Shown here: positions 49,888-58,483 of the stretch, piece after piece
Numbering within the stretch: the first letter of the stretch is position 1
Layout of the letters: the number at the start of each line of letters is the position of its first letter
NCBI GenBank assembly: GCA_934511365.1
Contig: CAKSWC010000001.1
Span: 202,558-266,557 of the forward strand
Length of the DNA: 64,000 nt
Direction of reading: 5' to 3'
Origin: an uncultured Eubacteriales bacterium
GTDB lineage: Bacteria; Bacillota; Clostridia; Oscillospirales; Acutalibacteraceae
The notes under the pieces: generated by a model
The model's input: the letters and a program-made list of their open reading frames with translations, nothing else
Told to the model about the DNA's origin: nothing
Database searches by the model: none
Made by a program: the position numbers and the translations under genes

Positions 49888-50583
49888 ATGATGATGAACG
49901 AAAACTGTCCGTGCAAAAAGAAAAAGTGCATCCGCCGCGGAAAATGTGACGAATGCAGAAAGCATCATGCCAAGTCAAAAACCCGAATGCCCGTTTACTG
50001 CGAAAGGGAAAACAGACAAGATTTGCCGAACGTATCGCCGAGCAAGCCGCCGGAAATGGCCCGTGAGCAGTTTATATCTGCCTTTTCAAAAGCCTACAGC
50101 GTTAGAGAACTCAAAAAAAGTGACATTCAGGAAATATTTCTGCTTTGCAAGAAGAACGCACTGTATTATCAATACTGCCCTCCCTTTGTGACGGAAGAAA
50201 ACATTTTGGATGATATGTGCGCCCTGCCGCCGGGCAAAACCGGTGCAGACAAGTTTTACATCGGATATTTTGACGGCGAAAAACTCATAGCTGTCATGGA
50301 CTTTATCCGCAATTATCCGGAAGAAAGAACTGCATTAATAGGTTTCTTTATGACTGACAAGTCGGTTCAAAACACTGGAACGGGAAGCAGGATAATAGCC
50401 GAGCTTTGCCGTTTCCTTTCCACCACCGGCTTTCTCCGTGCTCGCCTCGCTTGGGTCAAAGGCAACCCTCAAGCGGAGCATTTTTGGCGCAAAAACGGCT
50501 TTGAAGTGACCGGAACAACTCCCGACACAAACGGCCACACCGTTGTTTCGGCCGAAAAGAATCTTTGGCTTGATTTTGCATAA
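49888..50583 (+). CDS. GNAT acetyltransferase with an N-terminal cysteine-rich domain
   Basis: A 231-residue fusion. Residues 1-40 hold a cysteine-rich module (Cys7, 9, 14, 20, 23 and 38, with His26 and His27; core CIRRGKCDECRKHH), similar to free-standing small Cys-rich proteins of Firmicutes and likely metal-binding. A 30-residue linker follows, then a GNAT domain from about residue 70: GFFMTDKSVQNTGTGSRII (QNTGTG acetyl-CoA loop) and WVKGNPQAEHFWRKNGFEVT. Its target is unknown. AAGGTGA precedes the first of three consecutive ATGs. Confidence 0.85.
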   Translation: MMMNENCPCKKKKCIRRGKCDECRKHHAKSKTRMPVYCERENRQDLPNVSPSKPPEMAREQFISAFSKAYSVRELKKSDIQEIFLLCKKNALYYQYCPPFVTEENILDDMCALPPGKTGADKFYIGYFDGEKLIAVMDFIRNYPEERTALIGFFMTDKSVQNTGTGSRIIAELCRFLSTTGFLRARLAWVKGNPQAEHFWRKNGFEVTGTTPDTNGHTVVSAEKNLWLDFA

Positions 50584-50613
50584 CCTTGCAACACAAAAAA
50601 TTGCCGCTTTCAC

Positions 50614-50642
50614 TTGAAAAGCCGGAACAAAAGTGCTATCAT
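50614..50642 (+). promoter_or_regulatory. Promoter of tRNA-Val
   Basis: TTGAAA and TATCAT are 17 bases apart, ending nine bases before the tRNA. Confidence 0.75.
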
Positions 50643-50651
50643 ATCTTTCAC

Positions 50652-50728
50652 GGGGACATAGCTCAGCCGGTCAGAGCGCACGTTTCACATGCGTGAGGTC
50701 GTGGGTTCGAGCCCCGCTGTCCCCACCA
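50652..50728 (+). tRNA. tRNA-Val (anticodon CAC)
   Basis: Acceptor GGGGACA/TGTCCCC, D arm GCTC..GAGC, anticodon loop TTCACAT, T arm GTGGGTTCGAGCCCCGC, encoded CCA. Confidence 0.95.
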
Positions 50729-50730
50729 AA

Positions 50731-50765
50731 AAAAGGAGTTGCCGTGATTTTCGGCAGCTCCTTTT
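50731..50765. terminator. Terminator of tRNA-Val and of the convergent chromate genes
   Basis: GGAGTTGCCG pairs with CGGCAGCTCC; T residues follow on both strands. Confidence 0.85.
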
Positions 50766-50769
50766 CATA

Positions 50770-51345
50770 TTAAACAAATCCATAAAAAACAATTCCAAGC
50801 CCGGCCGAAAAAACAATCATCAGTATCGGCGAGGGGCTTTTCTTTTTTGCAAGCTTTAAAACGAATGAAAAAACGGCAAGCACGGCGAAAATCAAAAGCG
50901 CACGCCAATCGGCACTCACCGGCCCGCCAAGCGTTTTCAAAGAGAAAAACAAGCTCAATGCCATTGTTGCCGCAGTTGCAAGAACAAGCGCAACAACGCA
51001 CGGACGGACGCCCGATAAGAACGCCTTGACTCCGGCGTATCTAAGCAGGTTTTTAATCAGTGCGGCAATGATAAGTATTATAATAAAGGAAGGAAGAACA
51101 ACGCCTGCCGTTGCAAGCAACGCACCCGGTATTCCGCCCTGAGACGCACCAACAAAGGTTGCCATATTGACGGCAAGGGGCCCGGGAGTGGACTCCGAAA
51201 CGGCAATAAAATTGATGAACTCGCCCTCGCTCAGCCAACCGTTTTCAATCACAGCTTCGCGCACAAGGGAAATCATCCCGTAGCCGCCGCCAAAAGAAAA
51301 AGCACCAATTTCAAGAAAAGTCAGAAAAAGCTTGAGATATATCAT
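50770..51345 (-). CDS. Chromate transporter (CHR family), second half
   Basis: A 191-residue membrane protein with about six helices: IGAFSFGGGYGMISLVREAV, then AVSESTPGPLAVNMATFVG, the CHR signature. Short CHR proteins come in pairs and each corresponds to one half of the long ChrA. The ATG overlaps the stop of the partner gene (ATGA), with GGGGG before it. Many short-chain CHR proteins move anions other than chromate, and substrate cannot be read from sequence. Confidence 0.9.
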   Translation of the reverse strand: MIYLKLFLTFLEIGAFSFGGGYGMISLVREAVIENGWLSEGEFINFIAVSESTPGPLAVNMATFVGASQGGIPGALLATAGVVLPSFIIILIIAALIKNLLRYAGVKAFLSGVRPCVVALVLATAATMALSLFFSLKTLGGPVSADWRALLIFAVLAVFSFVLKLAKKKSPSPILMIVFSAGLGIVFYGFV

Positions 51346-51929
51346 CTGTTTTTCCCCCTTTTTCCGGCCGTCTTTGCCGCCCAAACGGCAACACCGACTG
51401 CACCGCAAAGCAAAATGTAATAAACGGTTGAAAAACTGACGGCAAAAAGCGAAAACGCAATCATGACCGCCATGACAACAACAACCACGGCACAGTTAAA
51501 GAAGTTTTTTTCAAGCTCCTTGAGCATTTTTACTCCTGCGGTCAGAATCAGATAGACAACGCAAACCTGAATTCCTTTGAAGGCATAGCTGACATATTCA
51601 ACCTCCAGAAATCTGTTAAGAAACAGCGAAACGAGGTATATCACCAAAAACGACGGAATGCAAACCGCAACGGTCGCCGCAAGAGCGCAGGAAAAGCCGC
51701 CGACCTTATAACCGATATAGGTTGCACCGTTGATTGCAATCGGCCCGGGCGTGGACTCTGCAATCGCAACCATGTCAAGAAATTCATCGCTTTTAAGCCA
51801 CTTTTTCTTTTCAACAAACTCGTTTTCAATCAACGCTATCATTGCATAGCCGCCGCCAAACGTGAACGCGCCGATTTTTAAAAAGGTTAGAAAAACATCT
51901 ATCGCTTTTTTCAATTTTTCTTTTTTCAT
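51342..51929 (-). CDS. Chromate transporter (CHR family), first half
   Basis: A 195-residue membrane protein with KIGAFTFGGGYAMIALIENEF and AIAESTPGPIAINGATYIGY, the CHR motifs, and about six helices. It is the first gene of the CHR pair, with a four-base overlap to its partner, so the two are expected to form a heterodimer. Basic N- and C-termini (MKKEKLKK and AGKRGKNR) fit cytoplasmic ends. Confidence 0.9.
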   Translation of the reverse strand: MKKEKLKKAIDVFLTFLKIGAFTFGGGYAMIALIENEFVEKKKWLKSDEFLDMVAIAESTPGPIAINGATYIGYKVGGFSCALAATVAVCIPSFLVIYLVSLFLNRFLEVEYVSYAFKGIQVCVVYLILTAGVKMLKELEKNFFNCAVVVVVMAVMIAFSLFAVSFSTVYYILLCGAVGVAVWAAKTAGKRGKNR

Positions 51930-51959
51930 TTGCTATTCCTTTCGCCGATAATTTGGCAC

Positions 51960-51988
51960 ATGATACACCCACGCGGCGGTTTTGTCAA
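51960..51988 (-). promoter_or_regulatory. Promoter of the chromate transporter pair
   Basis: On the minus strand TTGACA (51983-51988) and TATCAT (51960-51965) are 17 bases apart. Confidence 0.7.
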
Positions 51989-52039
51989 CCCGACCTCCCG
52001 CCGCAAAAAGAAAAGAAAGGCGAAAACCGTCTATCCCCC

Positions 52040-52068
52040 TTGATTTAAACTGATTAATATGTTATATT
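52040..52068 (+). promoter_or_regulatory. Promoter of the zinc-ribbon protein gene
   Basis: TTGATT and TATATT are 17 bases apart. Confidence 0.6.
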
Positions 52069-52112
52069 ACAGTTGACTTAATAATTTTTAATATCATTTA
52101 GGAGGACTACAT

Positions 52113-52718
52113 ATGGCAGATTCAAGAGTTTTTTCATTGAACGCAAGCAGCGTTGAAGCCGTCTGTGAGCAGCTTGAGGGCTTTTTGCGCACGGAAAAAA
52201 AGATGGAGGTTCAAAGCGCACCCGTTGACGGCGGCTATCTCCTCCAGGCCGGACAGCCGAAAGACGTTCTTCGTTCGATTTCCGGAATGCGCATTGCAAC
52301 AAATGTTCAGCTTTCCGCCTCAGGAGACGAGCTTACCGTCACCATTGGCGAGGGTCAGTGGATGGACAAGCTCGGCGTCGGAGCCGTTGGAGTGTTCTTC
52401 CTTTGGCCGCTTGCAATCACCGCCGGAATCGGCGCATATAAACAAAAAATGCTCCCGACGGAAATTTTCGACTTCATTGCAAGGACTCTCGGCTCTCCGG
52501 GTACTCCCGTCGCCTTCGCCGGCAATCCGGCTGCACCCGCGCCCCAAAGCGCACAGCAGTCCGCGTCGGCGGTCTGCCCTCAGTGCGGCGCAAGGCTTTC
52601 GGCTGACTCAAAATTCTGCAACAAATGCGGAGCAAAAATCAAAAGCACCTGCCCCGGCTGCGGTGCGGCCGTAACGCCCGGAAGCAAATTCTGTTCGCAA
52701 TGCGGACAACCGCTGTGA
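52113..52718 (+). CDS. Protein with one hydrophobic segment and a C-terminal double zinc ribbon
   Basis: A 201-residue protein. Residues 1-85 form a small alpha/beta domain of unknown family. LGVGAVGVFFLWPLAITAGIG at about 88-108 is a probable membrane helix. An Ala/Pro/Gln linker leads to two zinc ribbons (VCPQCGARLSADSKFCNKCG and TCPGCGAAVTPGSKFCSQCG). It resembles zinc-ribbon membrane proteins elsewhere in the window but shares no other domain with them. AGGAGG precedes the ATG. Transcribed alone. Function unknown. Confidence 0.8.
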   Translation: MADSRVFSLNASSVEAVCEQLEGFLRTEKKMEVQSAPVDGGYLLQAGQPKDVLRSISGMRIATNVQLSASGDELTVTIGEGQWMDKLGVGAVGVFFLWPLAITAGIGAYKQKMLPTEIFDFIARTLGSPGTPVAFAGNPAAPAPQSAQQSASAVCPQCGARLSADSKFCNKCGAKIKSTCPGCGAAVTPGSKFCSQCGQPL

Positions 52719-52734
52719 TTTGACATTTTTTTAA

Positions 52735-52772
52735 AACCGCACGTCTGCAAAAAAGCAAGCGTGCGGTTTTTT
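52735..52772. terminator. Bidirectional terminator after the zinc-ribbon gene
   Basis: AACCGCACG pairs with CGTGCGGTT; T runs flank it. Stem and loop are nearly the same as at 11637-11667. Confidence 0.85.
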
Positions 52773-52796
52773 CTTTTTAATTAACCAAGCGAAAAA

Positions 52797-53822
52797 TCAG
52801 AACAGCATTCCTCTGAACTCTTCAAGGTTATCAGGGGTAATTTTCCTTTCTCCGCGTTCAATTTCATGAATCATTGCGGTAAGCTTTGTGTTGACCGGGG
52901 TTTCAATTCCGTAGTCCCTTCCGAGCTTTGCAATGTAGCCGTTGAAAATTTCAATCTCGGTAATCTCTCCCTTTTCAAGCGATTGGAGGGTCGAGGGCTT
53001 GACCGAGGCATACTTGAGCTTTGAAACAAGCCAGACAATGTAGCGGCAGCAGGCATTATACGGCGCATTATCCGCAAGCATGAGCAGCTTGTAATTGAGC
53101 ATTTTTCCATACTTGGGAACGTCAAGGTTCATCTTTTTTGCAACCCTCATCGCCTCTCTTGCAATCGCAAGATAAAGCGTTCTTGCGCGCTTGTCATCAA
53201 CCATTTTTCCGAGAGTGAGGCCGGTGATGGCCGCCGTTGCGTTGATGCAGGAATTGATGATGAGCTTTGAATACTGCTGGCGCAGAATGTTATCTGAAAT
53301 TTCCGTTGGAAGAACGGTGTTATACATCTCGCAAAGATAGTCAAGATTGCCGGGATGATAGCCGTCCGTCATTCCGATATACATTTCGCCAAGCGAGGTC
53401 ATGGTGATGTCGTTATCCGCGTTTCTTGTTGCGCCGAAGCCGATCATTACGCCAACGGCACGCTCTTTGCCGACTATTGCGGCAAGCTTGTCCGTAAGAA
53501 TGCCGTTTTGCATTCCGACAACAAGAGAATCGTCCTTGAGGTTTCCGAGAACCTTTTCGGCGAGGCCGGCAACGGCCTGAAACTTTGTTGCAATGATAAC
53601 GATGTCAAACTTTTCTTCCTTGAACTCATCGAAAGAAGCGTAGCAGTTGAGGCTCACATGATGCTCACCCTTTGCTCCGTGGAGATAAAAACCTTTTTCG
53701 GTAATGAGGTTTTTGATTTCATCGTTATAGCAGAGCACGGAAATGTCATATCCGGCCTCCTTGATGAGTACGGCAAGAGTTCCGCCGATTGCACCGGCGC
53801 CGATAAGCAATGTTTTTTTCAT
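52797..53822 (-). CDS. Ketopantoate-reductase-family oxidoreductase
   Basis: A 341-residue NAD(P)-dependent enzyme: LLIGAGAIGGTLAVLIKEAG (dinucleotide loop), VIIATKFQA, VVGMQNGI, and in the C-terminal domain YSKLIINSCINATAAITG (catalytic Lys-Asn region of ApbA_C). Ketopantoate reductases make pantoate for coenzyme A, but many paralogues act on other 2-oxo acids. It is not next to panB or panC but follows a DUF2804 gene on the same strand after 54 bases, so its substrate is uncertain. Confidence 0.87.
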   Translation of the reverse strand: MKKTLLIGAGAIGGTLAVLIKEAGYDISVLCYNDEIKNLITEKGFYLHGAKGEHHVSLNCYASFDEFKEEKFDIVIIATKFQAVAGLAEKVLGNLKDDSLVVGMQNGILTDKLAAIVGKERAVGVMIGFGATRNADNDITMTSLGEMYIGMTDGYHPGNLDYLCEMYNTVLPTEISDNILRQQYSKLIINSCINATAAITGLTLGKMVDDKRARTLYLAIAREAMRVAKKMNLDVPKYGKMLNYKLLMLADNAPYNACCRYIVWLVSKLKYASVKPSTLQSLEKGEITEIEIFNGYIAKLGRDYGIETPVNTKLTAMIHEIERGERKITPDNLEEFRGMLF

Positions 53823-53876
53823 AAGTAAATTCTCCTTTATGTAAATCAGGTAAACAATGAAAATTTCACGGTTTAC

Positions 53877-54908
53877 TTAGTATTTCATGCGTACACGCTC
53901 GGCAAAGCACATGAGGTTCTTAATTTCAAGCACGGTTCCGTCATCAAGAACAGCCTTTCCGCTGAGCCTTCCGAAAACCTGGTGCTGATCCGTTTCAATA
54001 ACCTTCACGCTGATTTTTGCGTTGCGGTCAATAACGGGAACAAAGTCCATTTCAAAGCGGCCGTCGCTTGAAGTAAACTTCCACGGGTCGGTATAGCCCG
54101 AAAGCGGAATGTGGAATTCAACGTCATCAAGCTTATGCGCCTTTCCGTCATAGAAAAGAACATTTTCAGACGCGGCAGTGGTATCGCCGAAGCCGTAGCC
54201 GATGTTGAAGCCGAACGGCTTTCCGTTAACAATGCCGTTTCCGCTGCCCCAGTTCCATGTGTTGTCATATGTCCAGACGCCGCGACCCCAGTCAAGGGTT
54301 CCGAAATCGGTCTCCGGGTTGAATTCATAGCGCACACCGTCAAATTCCGCATAGCCGGACGCGCGCATACAGTTGATTTTCTGGTTATAATAGAAAGCCT
54401 TTTTATTCTCTTTCCACGGCGTTGCAATAACCATTGTGTCCATCGGCGGCTGGTCGAGCGTGATGTCAACCTTAAGCGTTTTTCCGTCTTTAAAGTTGCG
54501 GTATTCGCCGACTATATGGCGCGTTCTTCCGTTTTTAACAAAGTCCATGTCAAGGGTTTTGTCGTGATAATGAAGATCGCCCTTATCGGAGGTCCGGGGA
54601 AGATTGTATTTTCCCATTGGAAAAACATTGAGAACGGAGTTAGTGATCTCCCACGGATTTTTTTCATCAAAAACAAGAAGGGAGGCGGACTGCATTCCGA
54701 TATAACCGTCATCGGAAAGAGTGAGCGCAACGGCGTGCTTATCGCAAAGAATGAGGTAATAATCCCATTCCTTGATTCTGAACTTCGGCGCTTTGATGTT
54801 TTCGCGGTTATAAATTTGAACAAGACTGCGTGACCAGCCCGGTTCGGCAAGCGTTCCGTCACGGTTTAAAAGATTATGCCTTTCGGTAACTTCATGATTT
54901 CGTGCCAT
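53877..54908 (-). CDS. DUF2804 protein
   Basis: A 343-residue protein of the DUF2804 family, seen in LLNRDGTLAEPGWSRSL at the start, PPMDTMVIATPW, and DWGRGVWTYDNTWNWGSGNG in the middle. The sequence is rich in aromatics and beta-structure, as in lipocalin-like carotenoid-synthase-related folds, but no enzyme activity is established for the family. No signal peptide, so cytoplasmic. It has its own promoter with a leader hairpin and is probably cotranscribed with the ketopantoate-reductase-like gene. Confidence 0.85.
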   Translation of the reverse strand: MARNHEVTERHNLLNRDGTLAEPGWSRSLVQIYNRENIKAPKFRIKEWDYYLILCDKHAVALTLSDDGYIGMQSASLLVFDEKNPWEITNSVLNVFPMGKYNLPRTSDKGDLHYHDKTLDMDFVKNGRTRHIVGEYRNFKDGKTLKVDITLDQPPMDTMVIATPWKENKKAFYYNQKINCMRASGYAEFDGVRYEFNPETDFGTLDWGRGVWTYDNTWNWGSGNGIVNGKPFGFNIGYGFGDTTAASENVLFYDGKAHKLDDVEFHIPLSGYTDPWKFTSSDGRFEMDFVPVIDRNAKISVKVIETDQHQVFGRLSGKAVLDDGTVLEIKNLMCFAERVRMKY

Positions 54909-54937
54909 TTTTAATACCCCTGTCTTTAAGCATTCTG

Positions 54938-55013
54938 TTTCACGGGGTCAAAAAGCGTAAGCCGCCGTGAAAATATACCATATAATTATACAATACCCGG
55001 GAAAAATATTAAA
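54938..55013 (-). promoter_or_regulatory. Promoter and leader hairpin of the DUF2804 gene
   Basis: On the minus strand TTTAAT (55008-55013) and TATAAT (54985-54990) are 17 bases apart. The leader contains the perfect hairpin TTTCACGG/CCGTGAAA (54938-54972). Confidence 0.6.
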
Positions 55014-55155
55014 GTATCTTTTGAAATTTCGGTGCTTATCACAAAAAAGCATGGTGGTTTTTGTTGGTTTTTTCCAGTTTTTTTGCTGCGGCGCAGCAGG
55101 AACTTTTCAGGTTTTTAATTTTTTCTGACACTTTTGTTAATTTCACAAAAACGGC

Positions 55156-55184
55156 TTGCGCTTTTTTCCTTTGTATTGTAATAT
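55156..55184 (+). promoter_or_regulatory. Promoter of the LCP-acyl-CoA synthetase genes
   Basis: TTGCGC and TAATAT are 17 bases apart. Between 55014 and 55155 nothing else is recognisable. Confidence 0.5.
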
Positions 55185-55269
55185 ATATAGGACTCATTAG
55201 TACGATTTTTTGGCTGATCTTCAGTATTTTGGCCACTGATTAACCAAGACTTTAAGGGGTGTAAACACG

Positions 55270-56667
55270 GTGGACGATATTTATTTTTCCGACCGAAAAA
55301 ACAATCATAAAAATAAAATCAATTCAAAAGACAGGTTTTCAAACGAGGCCGCGCCCTCTCCCTCCTCTCGTCTCAGGGATGAGAATAGCTCAGACTCTGA
55401 CTTTGTTGTTCATATTCCGGAAAGCGAGGGTCCTGTGTTTAAAAACAGAACTCCAAAGGGCCGTCCCGTTGAAAAAGGAGAAGTCCCGGCTTCCTCGGCT
55501 GCAGCTCCGAGATATATTCCCAAGGACACCGACGTTTACTCCGCCGCTCCGAAAAGCAGAACGCCTTCCGGAGCACCGGTTCAAGACCGCACACCGGGAG
55601 CGGCCGCACGCAGAAACCTTCCGGCGCAGAACGCACAAAGGCCGCTTTCCGCCCAAAAGAATGGTTCGCCCCAAAAAACTCCGGACGGCAAAAGAAAGAA
55701 TGTCCGCAGCAAAAAGAAGCGCATTTCAAAAGGAAAAGTTTTCGGCATCATATTCGCCGTTCTTGTTCTCCTTCTCGGCGGACTTTTTGCCTACGGCTAC
55801 TCCGTGCTCGGAAAAATTTCATACGACACAAAGCTTGTTGACGAAAACAAATATATCAGCGAAAAAAAGCTTGCAACAAGCAGTGACGTTCAAAACATTC
55901 TTTTCATCGGCAGCGACGCAAGAGGTGATGTCAGCGGCCAGCGCTCAGACACAATGATGCTTTTTTCAATCGACAAAAAGCACAAAAAGCTGAAGCTCAC
56001 CTCGTTCCTGCGCGACAGCTATGTCTGCATTCCCTCTAACGGCTATTACAACAAGCTCAACGCCTCGTTCAGCTTCGGCGGCGTCCAGCTTGCAATCGAC
56101 ACGCTTGAATATAACTTCAAGGTCAAAATTGACGATTACATTCTTGTTGATTTTGACGCCTTTGAAAAATTCATTGACCTCATGGGCGGACTCACCGTTG
56201 AGGGTGTTACAAAGGCGGAGGCGAAATATCTGCGCGACGTTGTTAAAATCAAGGCCAAGGCCGGAACAAACCACTGGAACGGCTGGCACACGCTCTGGTA
56301 CTGCCGAATCCGTTACCTTGACGACGATTTCAACCGAACCGCAAGACAGCGCAAGGTTATCTCCGCAATCATTAAAAAGGTTACAAAGACCAACCCCGTG
56401 AAGCTCATGAAAATTATGGAAGAAGTTCTTCCGATGATTCAAACGAATATTTCAAGGAACGAGCTTGTTTCCCTCGCCGCTGGTGCAATGGTGAGCTATC
56501 TGCGCTATGACGTTCTTCAGCACCGGGTTCCGGCCACGGGAACGTGGGAAAACAGGACTTTCAGCGGAGCGGGTGACGTTTTATATATGGACCTCGACAA
56601 AAACGCCGAGCTTTTGAAAAACTTTATTTACAACGCGGATAAAGAAGAAACCCAAGGCAAAAAATAA
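55270..56667 (+). CDS. LytR-CpsA-Psr (LCP) family wall-polymer ligase
   Basis: A 465-residue protein that attaches lipid-linked polymers to peptidoglycan. The first ~155 residues are cytoplasmic, disordered and rich in Pro, Ala, Arg and Lys. A membrane helix follows (VFGIIFAVLVLLLGGLFAYG). The LCP domain has NILFIGSDARGDVSGQRSDT, LTSFLRDSYV (the RD pair), NASFSFGGVQLAIDTLEYNF, and YLDDDFNRTARQRKVI (catalytic Arg and DDFNRTxRQR). It starts with GTG after GGGGTG. With rfbCD elsewhere in the window it suggests a rhamnose-containing wall glycan, which is inference. Confidence 0.93.
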   Translation: MDDIYFSDRKNNHKNKINSKDRFSNEAAPSPSSRLRDENSSDSDFVVHIPESEGPVFKNRTPKGRPVEKGEVPASSAAAPRYIPKDTDVYSAAPKSRTPSGAPVQDRTPGAAARRNLPAQNAQRPLSAQKNGSPQKTPDGKRKNVRSKKKRISKGKVFGIIFAVLVLLLGGLFAYGYSVLGKISYDTKLVDENKYISEKKLATSSDVQNILFIGSDARGDVSGQRSDTMMLFSIDKKHKKLKLTSFLRDSYVCIPSNGYYNKLNASFSFGGVQLAIDTLEYNFKVKIDDYILVDFDAFEKFIDLMGGLTVEGVTKAEAKYLRDVVKIKAKAGTNHWNGWHTLWYCRIRYLDDDFNRTARQRKVISAIIKKVTKTNPVKLMKIMEEVLPMIQTNISRNELVSLAAGAMVSYLRYDVLQHRVPATGTWENRTFSGAGDVLYMDLDKNAELLKNFIYNADKEETQGKK

Positions 56668-56704
56668 TTTCAATATCAGCTATAAGCAAAGGAGGCGAAC
56701 CGCT

Positions 56705-58402
56705 TTGGAACAAAACAAGAACATTGAAACGCTGCGCGATATGCTTTATTTTAACGCTCTGCGATACGGACTGCGCACCGCGGCCGTTCTTCCGGACGGT
56801 TCGTCCGTTTCATACAAGCAGCTTTTGCGCCATGTCAACTATCTCGGCACGGCGCTTTTTAAAACGCTGTCGCTTGAAAAAAAGAGCGTTGCAGTCTGTT
56901 CAAAAAACTGCTATGAATGGTGCGTCTCATATTTTGCCGTTTCCTGCGGCGGAGGAACGGTTGTTCCGCTTGACCACGAAATGGACGCAGACGGTCTTTG
57001 GAACGCAATCTCCTTTTCCGGCTGCAAGGGCATTTTCTGCGATGAAAAGGTTTGCAAAAAGCTCCTTGCAGCAAAGAAAAAAATTCCGCGCGGCTTCAAA
57101 ATCATCTGCTTTTCTCCCTTTGAAAACGAAAAAGTTTTTTCCTTTTCCTCACTTATGGCCGAGGGCGAAAAGCTGCTTAAAGACGGCGCAAGGGACTACA
57201 CCCTCGTTCCCCTCAACAAGGACGCGGCAAGCTTTCTCATCTTCACCTCCGGAACAACGGGAAACGCAAAGGCGGTCATGCTCTCCCACTCCAACCTTGT
57301 TTCCGACCTTTGCGGTGTGCTGGACAGAATCGGCCTTTCCTGCGCCGATTCAACGCTCTGCGTTCTTCCCTTGCATCACACATATCAGACCATTGTTCTG
57401 CTTGCCATCCTCTATATCGGCGGCTCGGTTGGCTTTTGTTCCTCTCTGCGGAGAATGAGCGAGGAGCTTTCCGCCTTTCGGCCGACCGTTTTTGTCACCG
57501 TTCCGCTCATGCTTGAAAAAATGCACACGCGCATCCTTAAAAAGCTTTCCTCGCAAAGCTCAATCAAGCGCGCATTCACAATAGGCCGCGTTTCCCAGAC
57601 CCTTGTTAAGCACGCACCGGAGCTAAAAAAGAAAATGTATCACGTTATCCATGAGGCGTTCGGCGGAAATGTGCGCATGATAATCTGCGGCGCGGCCGCC
57701 CTCAACAGTGACGTTGCGTCCGATTTTTACTCCTTCGGTCTCCCCGTCATAATCGGGTACGGGCTCACCGAGTGCTCCCCCATTGTTATCTGCAACAGCT
57801 TTTCGCAGCCGCTTCCGGACGGCGTTGGAAAGCCGCTGGACAACTGCACCGTCACCATTCAAAATCCGGACGACAACGGAATCGGAGAAATCTGTGTTGA
57901 CGGGCCGATGGTCATGCTCGGCTATTACAAAAACAAAAAGGCCACCGCTCTCGTTAAAAAAGGCGGCGTTTTCCACACCGGAGACCTCGGCTACTGCGAC
58001 AATGCCGGATTTTTCCACATCACCGGCCGCAGCAAAAACGTAATTGTTACTAAGGGCGGAAAAAACATTTATCCCGAGGAGATTGAATATTATCTCAACA
58101 GCGACCCGGTTGTTCTTGAATCGCTCATTTTCGGCGAGGAAAAGAAAGGTGATGAAGCCGTTGTTGCCCAGGTTGTTCCGGACGAGGACGCAATCAAAGA
58201 AAAGCTCCAAAAAGAGGAACTGACCCACGAGGACATAAACGAGGCCGTCTCAGACGTTGTTAAGGGTATCAACAAAAAGCTGCCCTCATACAAAAGCATC
58301 CGCCGCTTCAGCATCAGACGGCGCGAATTTGAAAAAACTTCCTCGCAAAAAATCAAGCGCCCCAAAAAGGGCGCAGAGGATACCGGCAAAACCGACCCGT
58401 GA
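56705..58402 (+). CDS. AMP-forming acyl-CoA synthetase (long-chain type)
   Basis: A 565-residue adenylate-forming enzyme: FTSGTTGNAKAVMLSHSN (P-loop), VPLMLEKMHTRI, IICGAAALNSDVASDFYSFG, the motif GYGLTECSP, FHTGDLGYCD and GRSKNVIVTKGGKNIYPEEI with a C-terminal lysine in KTSSQKIKR (expected catalytic position). It activates fatty acids or similar with ATP and CoA. It starts with TTG after AAGGAGG. It is the second gene of the LCP transcript; a joint envelope-lipid role is possible but not shown. Confidence 0.92.
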   Translation: MEQNKNIETLRDMLYFNALRYGLRTAAVLPDGSSVSYKQLLRHVNYLGTALFKTLSLEKKSVAVCSKNCYEWCVSYFAVSCGGGTVVPLDHEMDADGLWNAISFSGCKGIFCDEKVCKKLLAAKKKIPRGFKIICFSPFENEKVFSFSSLMAEGEKLLKDGARDYTLVPLNKDAASFLIFTSGTTGNAKAVMLSHSNLVSDLCGVLDRIGLSCADSTLCVLPLHHTYQTIVLLAILYIGGSVGFCSSLRRMSEELSAFRPTVFVTVPLMLEKMHTRILKKLSSQSSIKRAFTIGRVSQTLVKHAPELKKKMYHVIHEAFGGNVRMIICGAAALNSDVASDFYSFGLPVIIGYGLTECSPIVICNSFSQPLPDGVGKPLDNCTVTIQNPDDNGIGEICVDGPMVMLGYYKNKKATALVKKGGVFHTGDLGYCDNAGFFHITGRSKNVIVTKGGKNIYPEEIEYYLNSDPVVLESLIFGEEKKGDEAVVAQVVPDEDAIKEKLQKEELTHEDINEAVSDVVKGINKKLPSYKSIRRFSIRRREFEKTSSQKIKRPKKGAEDTGKTDP

Positions 58403-58433
58403 GACTTCCCTCCCGCTTGAAAATCAGCATGAA

Positions 58434-58480
58434 ATAACCGCACACTGTCAAACAATGACAAGCCGTGCGGTTATATTTTT
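58434..58480. terminator. Bidirectional terminator between acyl-CoA synthetase and HTH genes
   Basis: ATAACCGCAC pairs with GTGCGGTTAT, with TGTCA/TGACA inside, and seven T residues follow. The outer arms resemble the terminators at 11637 and 52735. Confidence 0.88.
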
Positions 58481-58483
58481 TTG

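Noticed and set aside
53823..53876. Terminator between DUF2804 and the ketopantoate-reductase-like gene
   Set aside because: GTAAAC/GTTTAC pairing exists but is AT-rich and lacks a T run; cotranscription is more likely.
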